Source: Desulfobacterales bacterium (GTDB lineage Bacteria > Desulfobacterota > DSM-4660 > Desulfatiglandales > Desulfatiglandaceae). From it: a DNA stretch of 9,952 nt. Under the pieces are notes generated by a model. That model made no database searches and was not told the DNA's origin. It worked only from the letters and a program-made list of their open reading frames with translations. The stretch lies in assembly GCA_022013615.1 (NCBI GenBank), contig JAKLQB010000610.1, positions 1 to 9,952 on the forward strand, read 5' to 3'. The position numbers were made by a program, and so were the translations under genes. Shown one piece after another: positions 1 to 7,078 of this stretch; positions within the stretch are counted from its first letter, which is position 1, and every line of letters starts with the position of its first letter.

Positions 1-1008
1 ATCATCATAGCCAAAGTACCGCTCGGAAAAAAAGATGTGCCCGCTCATCTCCCCGGCTAACAGCGCCCCCTCTTCTTTCATTTTGCTCTTGATAAGGGAA
101 TGACCGGCCTTCCACATGATGGGCTGTCCACCGTGTTTCTCGATATCGTCGTACAGCACCTGTGAACATTTTACTTCCCCGATAATTTTACCGCCCGGAT
201 GGCGCGTGAGCAAATCCCGGGAAAAAATAATCAGCAACTGGTCTCCCCAGATAATACTCCCCTCCTGATCTACCACACCTATTCGATCCGCATCCCCATC
301 AAAGGCAATTCCGAGGTCAGCAGAGGTCTCGGCCACCCTGGAAATCAGGGTCTCAAGGTTTTCAGGGAGCGTTGGATCAGGATGGTGATTCGGAAATCTC
401 CCGTCCGGGTCGCAAAAAAGGGGAATAACGTCAAACCCGATCCGCCTGTAGACATCGCAGGCCACCGGACCGCCGGACCCATTACCGGCATCCACAACGA
501 CCCTTCTTTTGACCGGACCGGGCACAATATTTTTCTCCAGGTAGCGGAGATAAGGATCAACCATATCGGCCTTCTCCAGTTTTCCATGCCCCTGTCTGAA
601 ATCATCTGATTCTATAATCTTCCTGATCTTCTGGATCTCTTCACCGAAGATAGAAGCTTTACCCAGGCAAATCTTGAAGCCGTTGAATTCCGGGGGATTA
701 TGACTGCCAGTGATCTGAACCCCACCGTCCACCTGCAGTTGGTGGAGGGAAAAGTAAAGGAGCGGCGTAGGGACCATCCCCACATCCACAACCTCCACGC
801 CCGATTCCATGAGCCCCTCAATGAGCCATTTTGACAGATCAGGAGAGCTCAAGCGGCAGTCACGGCCCAGTGATATACGCCCGGCACCTTTGTCATTGTA
901 GTAGGTTCCCATGGCAAGGCCCAGAAGGTGAACTATGTCTTTGTTTAACTCATCAGGTACTACACCCCGGATGTCATATTCTCTAAAAATATTTTTTTTA
1001 ATAGCCAT
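1..1008 (-). CDS. manB: Phosphomannomutase/phosphoglucomutase, AlgC/ManB type (3' end outside window)
   Basis: This enzyme interconverts hexose 6-phosphates and hexose 1-phosphates (mannose or glucose), supplying precursors of GDP-mannose and UDP-glucose for LPS and exopolysaccharide; it is cytosolic. The frame is open without interruption for 336 codons and runs off the left edge, so the C-terminal domain 4 is not visible. Visible marks are the N-terminal FREYDIRG (residues 8-15), the phosphoserine loop TGSHNPPEFNGFK with Ser102 as the expected phosphorylated residue, the metal-binding loop DGDADR at 237-242, and the sugar-recognition loop GEMSGH at 319-324, followed by FFSERYFGYDD as in Pseudomonas AlgC. 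The GEMSGH form is typical of dual-specificity PMM/PGM enzymes rather than phosphoglucosamine mutase. The ATG is preceded by a strong AAGGAG (plus-strand 1011-1016), which fixes the start. It is divergent from the FGGY kinase across a 91-bp region. The family is certain; preference for mannose over glucose is inferred. Confidence 0.95.
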   Translation of the reverse strand, partial: MAIKKNIFREYDIRGVVPDELNKDIVHLLGLAMGTYYNDKGAGRISLGRDCRLSSPDLSKWLIEGLMESGVEVVDVGMVPTPLLYFSLHQLQVDGGVQITGSHNPPEFNGFKICLGKASIFGEEIQKIRKIIESDDFRQGHGKLEKADMVDPYLRYLEKNIVPGPVKRRVVVDAGNGSGGPVACDVYRRIGFDVIPLFCDPDGRFPNHHPDPTLPENLETLISRVAETSADLGIAFDGDADRIGVVDQEGSIIWGDQLLIIFSRDLLTRHPGGKIIGEVKCSQVLYDDIEKHGGQPIMWKAGHSLIKSKMKEEGALLAGEMSGHIFFSERYFGYDD

Positions 1009-1010
1009 TT

Positions 1011-1016
1011 CTCCTT
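1011..1016 (-). promoter_or_regulatory. Shine-Dalgarno of the phosphomannomutase gene
   Basis: Read on the minus strand this is AAGGAG, two bases before the ATG side of the spacer ends in AGAA; it is close to the 16S anti-SD consensus and supports the ATG at 1008 as the start. Confidence 0.8.
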
Positions 1017-1058
1017 TCCACTTCTTTTCAATTATTTTCTCATGTGGTACAAGAGTGT

Positions 1059-1087
1059 TACTATCAGGAAAAGGGGCTGATAGACAA
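1059..1087. promoter_or_regulatory. Candidate operator: 7-bp perfect inverted repeat in the divergent promoter region
   Basis: CTATCAG (1061-1067) and CTGATAG (1077-1083) form a perfect 7-bp inverted repeat with a 9-bp spacer in the 91 bp between the divergent mutase and kinase genes. A possible extended -10 for the kinase (TGT TACTAT, 1056-1064) overlaps the left arm, although its -35 is poor. On the minus strand TTGTCT (1087-1082) and GATAGT (1065-1060), 16 bp apart, each match sigma70 hexamers at four of six positions. A repressor bound here would cover both candidate promoters. The repeat could instead be an RNA hairpin in the kinase leader. It is not followed by a T-run, so a terminator is unlikely. 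The repeat is seen; its role is inferred. Confidence 0.4.
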
Positions 1088-1099
1088 GGTTTAAGTTAT

Positions 1100-2683
1100 A
1101 TGTCATCAAATTCTGACAAATACATCATCGCAATTGATCTGGGCACTTCAGGACCCAAATCAGCCCTGGTTTCCACGCGCGGAGAAGTTGTCGATTGGGA
1201 ATTTGAGGAAACACCGGTTCTACTATTGCCAAACGGAGGGGCAGAGCAGAGACCTGATGATTGGTGGGATGCAATAAAAAATACCTTGAAGAGACTGCTT
1301 GGCAAGGGATTGGTTCCCGTTGACGATATTGTGGCAATCTGTTGCACGTCCCAGTGGTCAGGGACGGTGGCTGTGGACAGGGGAGGCAATCACCTGATCA
1401 ATGCCATCATATGGATGGACTCACGGGGCAGCAGGTATATCGAGGAAATAACACATGGATTGATCAGGTTTGAAGGTTACAATGTCTTGAAATTATTGAA
1501 ATGGATCAGATTGACCGGGGGCGTGCCGACCCATTCGGGTAAGGATCCCATTGCCCATATATTATATATAAAAAGCCAACATCCCGAGGTATACAAAAAG
1601 ACTTACAAGTTTCTCGAACCAAAAGACTACATAAATCTCCGGTTTACCGGCAGATTCGCCGCCTCTTTCGACTCTATCGCCCTTCACTGGGTGACCGATA
1701 ACAGGAACATCGCAAATGTGGCATATAATGATGATTTAATCAATCTATCAACCATTGACCGTGAAAAGTTTCCAGAGCTTAAACGCGCAGTTGACATACT
1801 TGGTCCGGTCAGGAAAGAGATTGCTGATGAACTGGGGTTAGGGAGAGATGTAAAGGTTGTAATGGGAACCCCTGATATCCCAAGCGCGGCAATCGGGTCC
1901 GGCGCTGTACGTGATTATGAGGGACACCTTTACATCGGGACGTCATCCTGGCTTACATGCCATGTGCCGTTCAAGAAGACGGATATATTCCACAACATGG
2001 CATCCCTTCCATCGGCAATTCCCCAAAAATATTTTGTCGCCAATGAGCAGGAAACGGCCGGCGCTTGCCTGACATTCCTGAGGGATAATATCCTTTACGG
2101 CGATGATGAATTACCGGCAGGGGCAAAACCTGCTGATATCTACAAGATCTTTGACAGGATCGTGGAAAAGGTCCCTGCTGGAAGCAACAAGGTTATTTTT
2201 ACGCCCTGGCTCTATGGAGAACGGACACCCATAGACAACTCTTCTGTTCGAGCCGGATTTTTCAACCAGTCTTTGAAAACCACACGGGGGGATTTCATAA
2301 GGGCCGTTTTCGAGGGAGTGGCCTACAATGGAAAATGGCTGCTCCGATATGTGGAGAAGTTTATCAAACGGCGAATAGATCCCATCAGCATGATTGGCGG
2401 GGGTGCCAATTCCAATGTGTGGTGCCAGATTCATGCTGATGTTTTTGATCGGACCATAAGGCAGGTCAAGGACCCAATTCAGGCAAACCTGCGAGGCGCT
2501 GCATTCCTGGGTGCTGTTTCTTTGGGATACCTCAGCTTCGATGATATCCCTGGACTTACCGAAATAGCCAACACCTATAAACCGAATCCTGAAAACCGCA
2601 AGATCTATGACGAATTGTTCAAAGCATTTCTGTCAATATACAAGAGTAACAAAAGAATCTATGAAAAATTGAATAGGATTTAA
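1100..2683 (+). CDS. FGGY-family carbohydrate kinase (XylB-like), substrate unknown
   Basis: This is an ATP-dependent sugar or polyol kinase of the FGGY branch of the actin/hexokinase fold; it is cytosolic. The 527 residues are somewhat longer than E. coli xylulokinase (about 484). Visible marks are the phosphate-1 loop IAIDLGTSGPK (10-20), the segment TSQWSGTVAVD (83-93) where xylulokinases carry the sugar-binding MHG, GTPDIPSAAIGSG (256-268) with Asp259 as probable catalytic base, LYIGTSSWL (277-285), PWLYGERTP (369-377), and the FGGY C-terminal signature IGGGANSNVWCQIHADVF (432-449). The open frame extends upstream to 935, but those residues lie antisense to the mutase gene and do not look like kinase; the ATG at 1100 directly precedes the conserved N-terminus, with a modest AAGG about 10 bp upstream. 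A GTG at 1055 is the only other in-frame option considered. The S1P-lyase homologue follows after 153 bp. The family is secure. Altered residues at the sugar site mean xylulose should not be assumed. Confidence 0.9.
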   Translation: MSSNSDKYIIAIDLGTSGPKSALVSTRGEVVDWEFEETPVLLLPNGGAEQRPDDWWDAIKNTLKRLLGKGLVPVDDIVAICCTSQWSGTVAVDRGGNHLINAIIWMDSRGSRYIEEITHGLIRFEGYNVLKLLKWIRLTGGVPTHSGKDPIAHILYIKSQHPEVYKKTYKFLEPKDYINLRFTGRFAASFDSIALHWVTDNRNIANVAYNDDLINLSTIDREKFPELKRAVDILGPVRKEIADELGLGRDVKVVMGTPDIPSAAIGSGAVRDYEGHLYIGTSSWLTCHVPFKKTDIFHNMASLPSAIPQKYFVANEQETAGACLTFLRDNILYGDDELPAGAKPADIYKIFDRIVEKVPAGSNKVIFTPWLYGERTPIDNSSVRAGFFNQSLKTTRGDFIRAVFEGVAYNGKWLLRYVEKFIKRRIDPISMIGGGANSNVWCQIHADVFDRTIRQVKDPIQANLRGAAFLGAVSLGYLSFDDIPGLTEIANTYKPNPENRKIYDELFKAFLSIYKSNKRIYEKLNRI

Positions 2684-2753
2684 TGTCTTGTATCGTAAAT
2701 TCGTGCATTTAAGATATTTTAGTTTTTGCATCGAGAGGCTCCTACATTTTGAG

Positions 2754-2788
2754 TCAGGCTCAAGGCTAAAGGCGCAAGGCGCAAGAAA
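2754..2788. repeat. Degenerate heptamer tandem repeat (CAAGGCG type)
   Basis: Five consecutive 7-bp units can be read: TCAGGCT, CAAGGCT, AAAGGCG, CAAGGCG, CAAGAAA. The array sits between the kinase and lyase genes and ends 48 bp before the lyase ATG, so it is probably transcribed if the two genes share a message. Short heptameric repeats of this kind occur between genes in several bacterial groups; no function is established for this one. Confidence 0.7.
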
Positions 2789-2825
2789 TGGGAACTGCAC
2801 AACATCTTTCCCTTCCAAGCGCTTT

Positions 2826-2831
2826 CGGAGG
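2826..2831 (+). promoter_or_regulatory. Shine-Dalgarno of the S1P-lyase-like gene
   Basis: CGGAGG lies 5 bp before the ATG at 2837. It supports this start, from which the N-terminus has the length expected for a soluble bacterial S1P lyase. Confidence 0.75.
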
Positions 2832-2836
2832 CAAAG

Positions 2837-4363
2837 ATGGATATAAAGAAAATCTTAGAAAGCGGCATTGGCCGCATGAATCCCCGTATTGCTTCCTGGG
2901 TGTTCAAAACCATTAAGGCCATACCCCCTGTTAAAAAAAAGATACAAAAAGAATATGATAACATCATGAAGGATCTGGAGGGTGTGGTAAAACCTTACAA
3001 GGAACGTTCAATTTCTTTTTCACATCTACCTGAGACCGGCCGTGACAAGGAAGAAATATTAAAAGATATGGAAACCCTGGGGTCTGTGGAGGAGTCGAAA
3101 TGGAAAGACGGATATGCTTCGGGTGCTGTGTATCACGGCGATGATGAACACATACAATTCCTAAACAGGGTATATGCCATCAATTCACAGAGTAATCCCC
3201 TTCATTCTGATTTGTGGCCGAGCTGTGCCAAATACGAGTCCGAAGTGGTTTCCATGACCGCGAACATGCTGGGTGCGGATAGAGCCAGTAAAAGTCCGGA
3301 TTCTGATGAAGAGATATGCGGAGTTGTTTCTTCGGGGGGAACGGAAAGTATTTTGCTGGCCATGAAGACCTATCGTGACTGGGCGCGGGAGACAAAAGGG
3401 ATCACCAAACCAGAAATGATCATCCCCAACACAGCCCATGCTGCTTTTGAAAAGGCCGGGCAGTATTTCAAAATAAAGGTCGTTCGTATCCCTGTTGATA
3501 GTGATTATAAGGCAGATGTGTCTGCCGCCAGAAAAGCCATGACAAGAAACACCATAGTAATCGTAGGATCGGCACCCTCGTTTCCACACGGCATCATTGA
3601 CCCAATCGAGGAATTGTCAGAGATGGCTAAAGAAAGAGGTGTCGGATTTCACACGGATGCGTGTCTGGGCGGGTTTATTCTCCCGTGGGCTGAAGCGCTG
3701 GGATACGAAATTTCCCATTTCGATTTCAGGCTCCCCGGCGTGACGTCAATCTCCGCAGATACCCATAAATACGGATATGCGGCAAAGGGAACATCTGTCA
3801 TTCTGTATCGGGGGCTGGAACTGCGTCATTATCAATATTACAAGGCAACGGATTGGCCTGGGGGACTCTATTTCTCCCCTACATTTGCCGGAAGTCGACC
3901 GGGTGCCCTGAGCGCTGCCTGCTGGGCGGCCATGCTGGCCATGGGAAAGGATGGATACATGAAAGCCGCCGGGGAAATACTGAAAACCGCGTCTTTTGTA
4001 AAAAAGGGGATCAAAGAAATGCCGGGGCTCTACATACTGGGCGATCCGCTCTGGGTCATAGCGTTCGGCTCGGAGACCCTGGATATTTACAAGGTCATGG
4101 ATTACATGACCGGGAGGAAATGGAGCTTAAACGGCCTCCACAGGCCTCCATGTGTTCATATCTGTTTGACCCTGAGACACACCAGGCCAGGAGTTGCGGA
4201 GAGGTTTTTAAAAGACCTGAAATCGGCAGTGACCTATGTTAAGGAAAATCCCCATGTGAAAGGCGGTATGGCTCCCGTGTACGGCATGGCTGCCACCATA
4301 CCTGACAGGGGCGTTGTGGGAGATCTGCTTGATCGGTATATGGATTTGTTATATAAAGTTTGA
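2837..4363 (+). CDS. Sphingosine-1-phosphate lyase-like PLP-dependent aldehyde-lyase
   Basis: This is a group II PLP decarboxylase-fold protein closely resembling eukaryotic sphingosine-1-phosphate lyase, which cleaves phosphorylated long-chain bases to phosphoethanolamine and a fatty aldehyde. Its 508 residues match the soluble bacterial form known from Symbiobacterium rather than the membrane-anchored human enzyme of about 568; no transmembrane segment is evident. Marks are SGAVYHG (95-101) with the conserved Tyr99, NPLHSDLWP (120-128), [17 protein letters not shown] (165-181), HAAFEKA (201-207) with the PLP-stacking His201, the PLP-nitrogen aspartate in DACLGGF (274-280), and [15 protein letters not shown] (306-320), where Lys311 is the Schiff-base lysine and Lys317 the second active-site lysine. 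TDWPGGLY and AGSRPG follow, and the C-terminus [12 protein letters not shown] matches the family end. All catalytic residues I can check are present. The true substrate is unknown: many bacteria lack sphingolipids, and the upstream neighbour is an FGGY kinase. Glutamate or tyrosine decarboxylase activity is less likely given the SPL-specific motifs. Confidence 0.93.
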   Translation: MDIKKILESGIGRMNPRIASWVFKTIKAIPPVKKKIQKEYDNIMKDLEGVVKPYKERSISFSHLPETGRDKEEILKDMETLGSVEESKWKDGYASGAVYHGDDEHIQFLNRVYAINSQSNPLHSDLWPSCAKYESEVVSMTANMLGADRASKSPDSDEEICGVVSSGGTESILLAMKTYRDWARETKGITKPEMIIPNTAHAAFEKAGQYFKIKVVRIPVDSDYKADVSAARKAMTRNTIVIVGSAPSFPHGIIDPIEELSEMAKERGVGFHTDACLGGFILPWAEALGYEISHFDFRLPGVTSISADTHKYGYAAKGTSVILYRGLELRHYQYYKATDWPGGLYFSPTFAGSRPGALSAACWAAMLAMGKDGYMKAAGEILKTASFVKKGIKEMPGLYILGDPLWVIAFGSETLDIYKVMDYMTGRKWSLNGLHRPPCVHICLTLRHTRPGVAERFLKDLKSAVTYVKENPHVKGGMAPVYGMAATIPDRGVVGDLLDRYMDLLYKV

Positions 4364-4387
4364 TCACTTAACATCGCTGTTTCTGCA

Positions 4388-4416
4388 TTGACTGACTTCT
4401 CTTCCCCTACTATATT
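4388..4416 (+). promoter_or_regulatory. Sigma70-type promoter, predicted to give a leaderless dinG transcript
   Basis: The -35 hexamer TTGACT (4388-4393) and the -10 hexamer TATATT (4411-4416) each match the consensus at five of six positions and are separated by exactly 17 bp. With usual spacing, transcription would begin about 7 bp after the -10, at or very near A4423, the first base of the dinG ATG. The 59-bp gap therefore carries a promoter, but there is no room for a ribosome binding site. No LexA-type box was recognised here. Confidence 0.65.
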
Positions 4417-4422
4417 TGCCCC

Positions 4423-6345
4423 ATGCCGAATTCTCCTCTCACCATAGAAGACATCCTGGGACCGGACGGCCTGCTGGCCCGATCCCTGGATGGCTTTGAG
4501 TTCAGGGACTCGCAGATGCAGATGGCCCTTCTTATCCAGGAGGCCCTTCAAAAAAGGACCCCCGCCATCGTGGAAGCAGGCACTGGCACCGGAAAGACCT
4601 TCGGGTATCTTGTGCCACTTATATTGAGCGGTAAAAAGACGGTGGTTTCTACGGGAACCAAGAATCTCCAGGAACAGATCTTTCTTAAGGACATTCCTCT
4701 TCTGCGGAAGGCCACCAACCTGGATATTGATGCCATGATAATGAAGGGGAGAAAGAACTACCTGTGTCTTCACAGGTATTATCAATTCTTTTCACAATCT
4801 TCTTTTTTGAAAACAGGCATGGGAAAGCTGAGGCAAAGGTTAGAGGTATGGCTCAAAAAGACAAAATTTGCTGATCGCTCGGAGCTTTCATGGATGGCAG
4901 ACGATGACGCACTTTGGGATGCGCTTTCATCGACATCAGATCAGTGTCTCGGCTCGGAATGTATGCATTTGCATGAATGCTTTTTGGGACGGCTCCGCAG
5001 TAGAGCCGCCAAAGCGAAAATTATTATTGTAAACCATTACCTGTTTTTTGCCGATCTGAAAGTCAAAAAAGGCGGGTTTGGTGAGGTAATTCCCCGGTTC
5101 CAGGTTGCCGTGTTTGACGAGGCCCATACTGTTGAGGAAATTGCAACCGCATATCTGGGAGAGGCCCTGAGTACCAACCAACTAATGGAGTTGGTCAGTG
5201 ATCTGGAAAAAGAAACAAAGGATCTGTCAGGGATAAACAAAGGGAAGCTAAAACAACACTTGAATATCATAAAGACCGGTTCGGAAAACTTAAGGGCGTT
5301 CTTTCATGATTATGGGGACAAAGGACGGCTTGACCATGAGACCGTCTCGGTCATACGGAAGGGGCCGGCAAGGGAAATCCGCCGCGGGCTCAAATATTTA
5401 CGGGAAAAAGCAAATTTCAAGGACTTGGACCACCCCGTGCTCCAGTCAATGGTGGCTCGGGCCACAGAAATGGACGATCTGCTGGATGAAATCCTCAAAA
5501 AAAGGGATACCAATTGGTTAAACTGGTATGAAAAGCGAAAAAGGAGCATGGTGCTTCACGCATCCCCACTTGACATATCCGATCGGATGAATGGCCTCCT
5601 GTATAAAAAGGTGCAAACGGTGGTATTCACTTCCGCAACCCTTTCCACGAACAAAACCTTTGACTATATCCGCACGCGCCTGGGCCTCCCGGCTGAGAGT
5701 TTGGAGGGTAACTACCCTTCACACTTTGACTTCAATAACCAGACCCTGATGTATATTCCGAAAGATCTACCCAGCCCGAATACGCCCGATTTCGCCCCAG
5801 AGGCTGCAAAACGAATTGCTGATATTCTTGAACGAACAAATGGCCGTGCCCTGGTTCTCTTTACCAGTTATCACAACCTGAACCTTGTCTTTCAGCTCCT
5901 GGAGGGGAGAATTCCATATACCCTTCAAAAACAGGGGGATGCACCGCGCTCGATCCTGTTAGATGAATTCAAGCAGGATATCAACTCGGTACTTCTGGCC
6001 ACAGCCTCTTTTTGGCAGGGCGTCGATGTGCCAGGAGAATCCCTGAGCTGTCTGATCATAGATAAGCTACCTTTTGATGCGCCTAATGAGCCACTGGTCT
6101 CAGCCAGGATCGATGCAATACGTGACCAGGGCGGGAATCCCTTTATGGAATACCAGGTGCCTTCGGCCATTATATCACTCAAACAGGGCATGGGACGTTT
6201 GATCAGAAATAATTCCGATAGAGGAATATTGTCTGTGTTGGACAATAGGATCATAACCAGCAGATATGGCAGGTTTTTTTTGGACAGCCTGCCACAAATC
6301 CCAATAAGCCATGATCTATCAGATATCAATCGCTTTTTCGAATGA
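4423..6345 (+). CDS. dinG: DinG/YoaA-type iron-sulfur DNA helicase (XPD-like, superfamily 2)
   Basis: This is an ATP-dependent 5'-3' DNA helicase of the XPD/DinG group, acting in repair or in resolving R-loops and replication blocks. At 640 residues it is closer in length to E. coli YoaA (about 636) than to DinG (about 716). Visible motifs are Walker A EAGTGTGKT (51-59), motif Ia STGTKNLQEQ (76-85), four cysteines expected to bind a [4Fe-4S] cluster (Cys115, Cys175, Cys180, Cys186), Walker B DEAH (232-235), TSATLS (403-408), LVLFTSYHNL (477-486), the block ATASFWQGVDVPGE (526-539), and motif VI QGMGRLIR (588-595). All helicase motifs are present, so the enzyme should be active. The N-terminus ILGPDGLLAR...FEFRDSQMQMA is the usual family start, supporting ATG 4423, and an in-frame TGA at 4393-4395 limits any extension. 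No Shine-Dalgarno is present; the preceding bases are pyrimidine-rich. See the promoter entry for the leaderless proposal. Confidence 0.93.
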   Translation: MPNSPLTIEDILGPDGLLARSLDGFEFRDSQMQMALLIQEALQKRTPAIVEAGTGTGKTFGYLVPLILSGKKTVVSTGTKNLQEQIFLKDIPLLRKATNLDIDAMIMKGRKNYLCLHRYYQFFSQSSFLKTGMGKLRQRLEVWLKKTKFADRSELSWMADDDALWDALSSTSDQCLGSECMHLHECFLGRLRSRAAKAKIIIVNHYLFFADLKVKKGGFGEVIPRFQVAVFDEAHTVEEIATAYLGEALSTNQLMELVSDLEKETKDLSGINKGKLKQHLNIIKTGSENLRAFFHDYGDKGRLDHETVSVIRKGPAREIRRGLKYLREKANFKDLDHPVLQSMVARATEMDDLLDEILKKRDTNWLNWYEKRKRSMVLHASPLDISDRMNGLLYKKVQTVVFTSATLSTNKTFDYIRTRLGLPAESLEGNYPSHFDFNNQTLMYIPKDLPSPNTPDFAPEAAKRIADILERTNGRALVLFTSYHNLNLVFQLLEGRIPYTLQKQGDAPRSILLDEFKQDINSVLLATASFWQGVDVPGESLSCLIIDKLPFDAPNEPLVSARIDAIRDQGGNPFMEYQVPSAIISLKQGMGRLIRNNSDRGILSVLDNRIITSRYGRFFLDSLPQIPISHDLSDINRFFE

Positions 6346-6370
6346 TAAAAGAATAATTTTTATATTTTAG

Positions 6371-6397
6371 ACAGGATTAACAGGATCAACTTGATTT
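6371..6397. repeat. Nonamer tandem repeat, ACAGGATTA type
   Basis: Two near-identical 9-bp units, ACAGGATTA (6371-6379) and ACAGGATCA (6380-6388), are followed by a decayed third, ACTTGATTT (6389-6397). They lie between the helicase and NUDIX genes in an AT-rich gap. Similar 'acaggattaacaggat' strings recur between genes in Desulfobacterota and some other phyla as I recall; their function is unknown. Confidence 0.6.
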
Positions 6398-6437
6398 TTG
6401 TTTGTTTCTAACCCGTACAAGCCGGAACCAAAAAAGG

Positions 6438-6444
6438 TAAGGAG
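6438..6444 (+). promoter_or_regulatory. Shine-Dalgarno of the NUDIX gene (decides the start)
   Basis: TAAGGAG sits 7 bp before the ATG at 6452. It argues against the longer TTG-initiated reading from 6398, which has no such site and begins directly at the end of the nonamer repeat. Confidence 0.8.
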
Positions 6445-6451
6445 AAGCAGA

Positions 6452-7009
6452 ATGCCCCCAAAACCGTGGAAATTGACCTCAAGCAACCGGGACAAATCAT
6501 ATCGGGTCTTCAGTCTTAGAACAGACCACGCCCGATCACCCCGTACAGGCCAGGAGCATGATTTTTTTATTCTTGAGTGCCCACCCTGGGTAAATGTTAT
6601 CCCACTCACTCCTGAAAATAAGGTGGTTATGGTCCGCCAATATCGTCACGGCACCCGGAGTGTCACCCTGGAAATTCCGGGGGGTCTCGTGGAAAACAAT
6701 GATACCTCTGAAGAAGCAGCAGTGAAAGAACTACGTGAAGAAACAGGGTATCAGACCTCTGAGATGATCCCTCTTGGCAGCGTTCACCCAAATCCGGCCA
6801 TACAGAACAACCGGTGTTACACCTTCCTTGCGAGAGATGTGTTTCTTGCCGGAGAGCAGCAGCAGGATGACAAAGAGGACATCGAAGTCATGCTCCGTCA
6901 CATTTCGGAAATCCCCCGCCTGATTAGAGAAGGAGAAATCACCCACTCACTGGTTTTGGCTGCTTTTTACCGGTTTTATATGGAATATGATGCCGGGGAT
7001 CTCGAGTAA
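6452..7009 (+). CDS. NUDIX hydrolase, ADP-ribose pyrophosphatase-like
   Basis: This Mg-dependent NUDIX hydrolase most resembles the ADP-ribose/GDP-mannose pyrophosphatase group (NudF/NudK-like), which splits nucleoside diphosphate sugars into a nucleotide and a sugar phosphate. It has 185 residues, normal for the family. The core is VNVIPLTPENKVVMVRQYRHGTR (47-69) followed by LEIPGG and the NUDIX box at 78-100, ending KELREETGY. The two catalytic glutamates of the REExG element (Glu96, Glu97) are kept. Compared with the canonical Gx5Ex7REUxEExGU, the first Glu is Asp84 and the first Arg is Lys92, both tolerated changes. HPNPAIQNNRCYTFLA (112-127) is typical of this group. The start was chosen on the Shine-Dalgarno at 6438-6444. 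It is co-directional with dinG (106-bp gap) and the methyltransferase (69-bp gap). A link to the GDP-mannose branch of the nearby mutase is possible but unproven; the substrate cannot be read from sequence. Confidence 0.9.
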   Translation: MPPKPWKLTSSNRDKSYRVFSLRTDHARSPRTGQEHDFFILECPPWVNVIPLTPENKVVMVRQYRHGTRSVTLEIPGGLVENNDTSEEAAVKELREETGYQTSEMIPLGSVHPNPAIQNNRCYTFLARDVFLAGEQQQDDKEDIEVMLRHISEIPRLIREGEITHSLVLAAFYRFYMEYDAGDLE

Positions 7010-7062
7010 CCCCTGCCTCTGTCAAAAAAGCTAACCGCTTTACACAAAAACATTTTTCTATT

Positions 7063-7068
7063 GAGGAG
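7063..7068 (+). promoter_or_regulatory. Shine-Dalgarno of the methyltransferase gene (decides the start)
   Basis: GAGGAG lies 10 bp before the GTG at 7079. A TTG reading from 7061 would place this site inside the coding sequence, so the GTG is preferred. Confidence 0.65.
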
Positions 7069-7078
7069 AAATAACGCC

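Noticed and set aside
199..609. 136-residue plus-strand open frame
   Set aside because: It is antisense to the mutase gene, whose own frame is continuous with all family motifs; this is a shadow.
935..1099. N-terminal extension of the kinase frame (55 extra residues, starting inside the mutase gene)
   Set aside because: It lies antisense to the well-supported mutase N-terminus and its RBS, lacks kinase similarity, and the conserved FGGY N-terminus begins right after the ATG at 1100.
2690..2725. Possible promoter TTGTAT/TAAGAT before the lyase
   Set aside because: The -35 matches only three of six consensus positions and the spacing is 16 bp; too weak to distinguish from AT-rich background.
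4234..4785. 183-residue minus-strand open frame across the lyase/helicase junction
   Set aside because: It overlaps the 3' end of the lyase and the Walker A region of the helicase, both with strong family motifs, and its own translation shows no recognisable domain.
7026..7042. AAAGC/GCTTT hairpin between the NUDIX and methyltransferase genes as a terminator
   Set aside because: The stem is only 5 bp, AT-rich, and is not followed directly by a T-run.
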